Origin: Planctomycetales bacterium
GTDB lineage: Bacteria > Planctomycetota > SBBH01
Assembly (NCBI GenBank): GCA_005239795.1
Contig: SBBH01000253.1
Span: forward strand, 1-7,959
Length of the DNA stretch: 7,959 nt
Direction: 5' to 3'
Made by a program: the position numbers and the translations under genes. Of this stretch, positions 5,247 through 7,959 are shown one piece after another. The notes beneath the pieces are model-generated. The model ran no database searches and was not told the DNA's origin. It saw only the letters and a list, made by a program, of their open reading frames with translations. The first letter of the stretch is position 1. Each line of letters starts with the position of its first letter.

Positions 5247-5986
5247 CTAGCTTTCCCGGCGGTCCGGACTTTCCGGCTCCCGGCCACCAGTTCGTTTGCG
5301 CGCAGGAGCGATTCGAACGTCCCGGCGTCGGTCCACCAGCCGTCCAGGATGTCGTAGGTCATCGTCCCAGCGCGGATGTAGAGGTTGTTCACGTCGGTGA
5401 TCTCGAGCTCCCCGCGCCCCGAGGGTTTCAAGGTCTTGATGTAGCTGAACACCTTGTTGTCGTAGCAGTAGATGCCGGTCACGGCGAAGTTGGACTTTGG
5501 TTTTTTCGGCTTTTCCTCGATTTCGACGACGGTTTTCCCCTTGAGGGTCGCGACGCCGAACCGCTGGGGATCGGGAACCTCCTTCAGGAGGATCTTGGCT
5601 CCCCGCTTCTGCTTGGCAAACGCCGCGACCGGCTTGCCGATCCCCTTTTCGAGGATGTTGTCGCCGAGGATGACGCAGATCGGGTCTCCCGCCGCGAACG
5701 GTTCGGCGAGCCTCAGGGCGTCGGCGATCCCTCCCTCGCCCATCTGGTAGGCGTAGTGGATGCGGTTCAAGCCGAACGCTGCGCCGTTCTCCAGAAGACG
5801 GAGGAAGTCGCCGGCCGAATTCCCCCCGGTCACCAGCATGATCTCGCGGATCCCGGCGTCGACGAGCGTCTGGATCGGATAATAGATCATCGGCCTGTCG
5901 AAGACGGGGAGGAGATGTTTGTTGGTGATCTTGGTGAGCGGCATCAGGCGCGACCCCAGCCCCCCGGCGAGTATGACTCCCTTCAT
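5243..5986 (-). CDS. rmlA: Glucose-1-phosphate thymidylyltransferase (short form)
   Basis: RmlA joins glucose-1-phosphate to dTTP to give dTDP-glucose, the first committed step. The product has 247 residues against about 290 for the well-studied RmlA enzymes, so the C-terminal allosteric extension is probably missing. Visible motifs are the nucleotidyltransferase signature LAGGLGSRLMPLTKITNKHLLPV (6-28, with Arg13 and Lys23), RPMIYYPIQTL, GEGGIADAL (83-91), the metal-binding LGDN (Asp109), and EKPKKPKSNFAVTGIYCYD. The sequence clearly belongs to the sugar-nucleotidyltransferase family; thymidylyl specificity follows from the motif set and the rml neighbours. The start is supported by AGAAGG seven bases upstream. 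ATG overlaps the stop of the preceding SDR gene, and its own stop overlaps rmlC, so three genes are coupled. Confidence 0.92.
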   Translation of the reverse strand: MKGVILAGGLGSRLMPLTKITNKHLLPVFDRPMIYYPIQTLVDAGIREIMLVTGGNSAGDFLRLLENGAAFGLNRIHYAYQMGEGGIADALRLAEPFAAGDPICVILGDNILEKGIGKPVAAFAKQKRGAKILLKEVPDPQRFGVATLKGKTVVEIEEKPKKPKSNFAVTGIYCYDNKVFSYIKTLKPSGRGELEITDVNNLYIRAGTMTYDILDGWWTDAGTFESLLRANELVAGSRKVRTAGKAR

Positions 5987-6981
5987 ACGGCAGCCTTCTT
6001 CGGATGGGGTTTCGCCGCCTTGGCGCGGTGGTCGGCGATGAGGATGTCCAGGATCTCGTCCAGCGAATGGCGCGGGGCGTATCCGATCGCGCGCTTGATC
6101 CTGGCGAGATCCGGCACGCGTCGCTTCAAGTCTTCGAACCCCTCTTCGTAAGCCTTGTCGTAGGGGATATTCACGATCGGGATGTCGGGATTCACCTTGG
6201 CGCGGACCTTCTCGGCCAGTTGGGCGATCGTCACCTCCTGATCGGAGCCGACGTTATAAACCTGTCCCGCGGCCTCGGCCGTCTCCATGAGGCGCATCAG
6301 GGCTGGCACGACATCCCCCACGTAGGCGAAGCATCGGCTCTGGCGGCCGTCGCCATAGACGGTGATCGGGCCGCCGGCCAGGGCCTGCTGGACGAAGCGC
6401 GGCATCACCATCCCATACTGGCCCACCTGGCGGGGGCCGACGGTGTTGAAGAGGCGCGCGATCACGACGGGAAGCCCCTTCTCCTTCCAGTAGGCCAGGC
6501 CCAAAAACTCGTCGACGGCTTTCGAGCAGGCATAGGACCAGCGGGCTTTCGCCGTGGGCCCTAAAAGCATGTCGTCGTCCTCCGACAGGGGGATCTTGGC
6601 CCCCTTGCCGTAGACCTCGGAGGTGGAGGCGATGAGGACTTTTTTCTTTTTTTTAGAAGCGTGCTTCAGGACCAGTTCCGTGCCGCGGATATTGGTCTCG
6701 ATGGTCCGGATCGGATCCTGCACGATGAGCATGACGCCGACGGTCGCCGCCAGGTGGAAAACGGCGTCGCACCGGTCGATGAGTTCGGCCAAGAGGGGTT
6801 CGTTCGCGAAGGTGTCGACCGTGACCGTCAGGCGCGGGTTGTCGCGGATGCGGTCGAGGTTGGCGATCTGCCCTGTTGAGAGGTCGTCGAGGATCTGGAC
6901 CTCGTCCCCGCACGCCACGAGCGCCTCTGCAAGATGCGATCCGATAAAACCCGCGCCGCCTGTAATCAGGTGCTTGGCCAT
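5983..6981 (-). CDS. Extended SDR nucleotide-sugar epimerase/dehydratase (GalE/UXS-like)
   Basis: The 332-residue protein is an NAD-dependent extended SDR acting on a nucleotide-linked sugar. It opens with LITGGAGFIGSH (5-16), has an acidic LDDLSTG loop after the second strand that favours NAD, then AATVGVMLIVQDP, IASTSEVYG (117-125) and the catalytic pair in YACSK (Tyr150, Lys154). RLFNTVGPRQVGQYGMV and VYGDGRQSRCFAYVGDV resemble the UDP-glucose 4-epimerase and UDP-glucuronate decarboxylase groups. I cannot decide the exact substrate. Five consecutive lysines (110-114) sit just before the active-site strand and come from A-rich DNA. The start overlaps the panB stop by 1 bp (TGATG) and the stop overlaps rmlA (ATGA). 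The context suggests a second sugar for the same surface glycan. Confidence 0.88.
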   Translation of the reverse strand: MAKHLITGGAGFIGSHLAEALVACGDEVQILDDLSTGQIANLDRIRDNPRLTVTVDTFANEPLLAELIDRCDAVFHLAATVGVMLIVQDPIRTIETNIRGTELVLKHASKKKKKVLIASTSEVYGKGAKIPLSEDDDMLLGPTAKARWSYACSKAVDEFLGLAYWKEKGLPVVIARLFNTVGPRQVGQYGMVMPRFVQQALAGGPITVYGDGRQSRCFAYVGDVVPALMRLMETAEAAGQVYNVGSDQEVTIAQLAEKVRAKVNPDIPIVNIPYDKAYEEGFEDLKRRVPDLARIKRAIGYAPRHSLDEILDILIADHRAKAAKPHPKKAAV

Positions 6982-7814
6982 CAGCTGGCGGTCCGGTGAT
7001 TCGCCTTCGGAGCGGCGCTAAAGGCGTGCTGAGATTCAGGGAACTTTCCGGCCCGGACGTCCTCGGCATAGGCCCCGACCGCCTCGCGCGCGAGGCGCCC
7101 CAGATCGGCGTAGCGCTTGACGAATTTCGGCGAGAAGCGCGTGCAGAGCCCCAAGAGGTCATGCAGGACAAGGATCTGCCCGTCGCAATGGGCGCCTGCG
7201 CCGATCCCGATCGTGGGGATGGAGACGGCGTCGGTGATCTCCCCGGCGATCTCGGCCGGGATCCCCTCGAGGATCACCGCGAAGGCGCCGGCCGCCTCCA
7301 CGGCGCGGGCGTCGGCCACCAGGCGCTTTCTCTCTCGCTGGACCTTGTACCCGCCCATGCGGTGGATCGACTGTGGCGTCAAGCCCACGTGGCCCATGAC
7401 GGGGATGTCGATACGCACGATCGCCTCAAGGGTGGCGGCGATGTTCCGGCCCCCTTCCAGTTTTACGGCGGCGGCGCCCGCTTCCTTGAGGAACCGGCCG
7501 GCGTTTTCAACCGCTTTGTCGGGTCCGCACTGGTAAGAGAGGAACGGCATATCCGCCACGACAAGCGCGCGTTTGACAGCGCGGGCCGCGATTCGCGTGT
7601 GGTAGAGCATCTCGTCCATCGTGACGGTCAGGGTATTTTCTTGCCCCTGGACGACGACACCGAGGGAATCCCCGACGAGGACGACATCGACGCCGGCCTG
7701 GTCCACGATCTCGGCGAAGGGGAAATCGTAGGCTGTCAGGCAGACGATTTTGCGGGCGTCCCCCTTGCGCTCGCGCAAGACCGGAGAGGTGATGCGCTGG
7801 GCGCCGCCATCCAT
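6981..7814 (-). CDS. panB: 3-methyl-2-oxobutanoate hydroxymethyltransferase
   Basis: PanB transfers a one-carbon unit from 5,10-methylenetetrahydrofolate to 2-oxoisovalerate, making ketopantoate, the first step of pantothenate and CoA synthesis. The 277 residues are close to the usual length. The TIM-barrel motifs are in order: TAYDFPFAEIVDQAG, VLVGDSLG with metal-ligand Asp49, VTMDEMLYHT, VADMPF with Asp88, VKLEGG with Lys118 and Glu120, GHVGLTPQS (140-148), VILEGIP with catalytic Glu182, IGIGAG and CDGQILVLHDLLG. The ATG at 7814 is the first possible start, because an in-frame TAA lies 6 bp upstream; only a weak GGGTGA is visible further up. No panC or panD is in the window, so panB here heads a sugar-nucleotide operon, not a pantothenate operon. 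Confidence 0.97.
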   Translation of the reverse strand: MDGGAQRITSPVLRERKGDARKIVCLTAYDFPFAEIVDQAGVDVVLVGDSLGVVVQGQENTLTVTMDEMLYHTRIAARAVKRALVVADMPFLSYQCGPDKAVENAGRFLKEAGAAAVKLEGGRNIAATLEAIVRIDIPVMGHVGLTPQSIHRMGGYKVQRERKRLVADARAVEAAGAFAVILEGIPAEIAGEITDAVSIPTIGIGAGAHCDGQILVLHDLLGLCTRFSPKFVKRYADLGRLAREAVGAYAEDVRAGKFPESQHAFSAAPKANHRTAS

Positions 7815-7959
7815 CGCGCCAGTTTATGCGTTTCACCCAGGGCGCGCAACCGCAGGCCCCGCGCGAGTTTCCCCAGTTTGTGCACAGATCCCTGCTCATG
7901 CCAAAGTGGCGTGATTCTATACCGGCTGGTTCCGTAATAGGAGAAACCTTCCAGCCTAC
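7815..7959 (-). promoter_or_regulatory. Leader and possible promoter of the panB-rml operon
   Basis: No convincing coding frame fills this end of the window. On the - strand TATAGAAT (7914-7921) is a reasonable -10 candidate about 100 bp upstream of the panB ATG. The -35 region about 17 bp upstream (TCTCCT) is poor. The phrase CCAGTTTRTGC occurs twice (about 7820-7829 and 7873-7882), without evident purpose. The promoter call is tentative, and the upstream context is cut off by the window edge. Confidence 0.3.

Noticed and set aside
6640..6654. A-rich run on the - strand in the SDR gene containing the slippery heptamer AAAAAAG in the right phase for -1 frameshifting
   Set aside because: The zero frame continues through the run into intact SDR motifs and a full-length protein, and a shifted product would have no recognisable sequence. 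It only encodes five lysines.
6996..7937. A 313-codon + strand open frame antisense to panB
   Set aside because: panB on the other strand has every catalytic motif; the antisense product shows no family resemblance and is Asp/Gly/Arg-rich, as expected from opposite-strand GC bias.

Overview
The window comes from a GC-rich bacterium, probably Gram-negative and probably from an environmental lineage. The evidence is strong GC bias at third codon positions, a complete dTDP-rhamnose gene set, a small exported metal-binding protein, and short AT-richer intergenic repeats of a kind I associate with uncultivated phyla. I cannot assign a phylum. No RNA gene, CRISPR array or transposase is visible.

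Left part, + strand (1-1220). The C-terminal end of an unidentified protein (2-97) is followed by a small exported heavy-metal-associated (HMA) domain protein (214-594). Its reading frame runs through an in-frame TGA at 364-366, exactly where the first metal-binding cysteine of the HMA motif belongs. A hairpin of bacterial SECIS type lies just downstream, so the gene is best read as a candidate selenoprotein with Sec51. This is the main discovery in the window. The gene ends at a strong hairpin terminator (623-660). After a short repeat comes a stand-alone EVE-domain (PUA-like) protein (789-1220).

Right part, - strand (1224-7814). Transcribed right to left, the order is panB, an extended SDR nucleotide-sugar epimerase/dehydratase, rmlA, rmlC, rmlB, rmlD, alanine racemase, and a decayed or interrupted gene fragment. 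panB to rmlC are joined by 1-4 bp stop/start overlaps, and rmlB and rmlD are separated by 1 bp, so translational coupling is likely. Two short repeat-bearing gaps (4730-4796 and 2784-2892) break the run. rmlA, rmlB, rmlC and rmlD would together convert glucose-1-phosphate to dTDP-L-rhamnose for a surface glycan. The extra SDR would supply a second nucleotide sugar. panB (pantothenate/CoA synthesis) at the head and alr (D-alanine for peptidoglycan) at the tail are housekeeping genes flanking a cell-surface sugar module.

The fragment at 1224-1670 reads as convincing protein on both sides of an in-frame TAA and lacks an N-terminus. It is probably a pseudogene.
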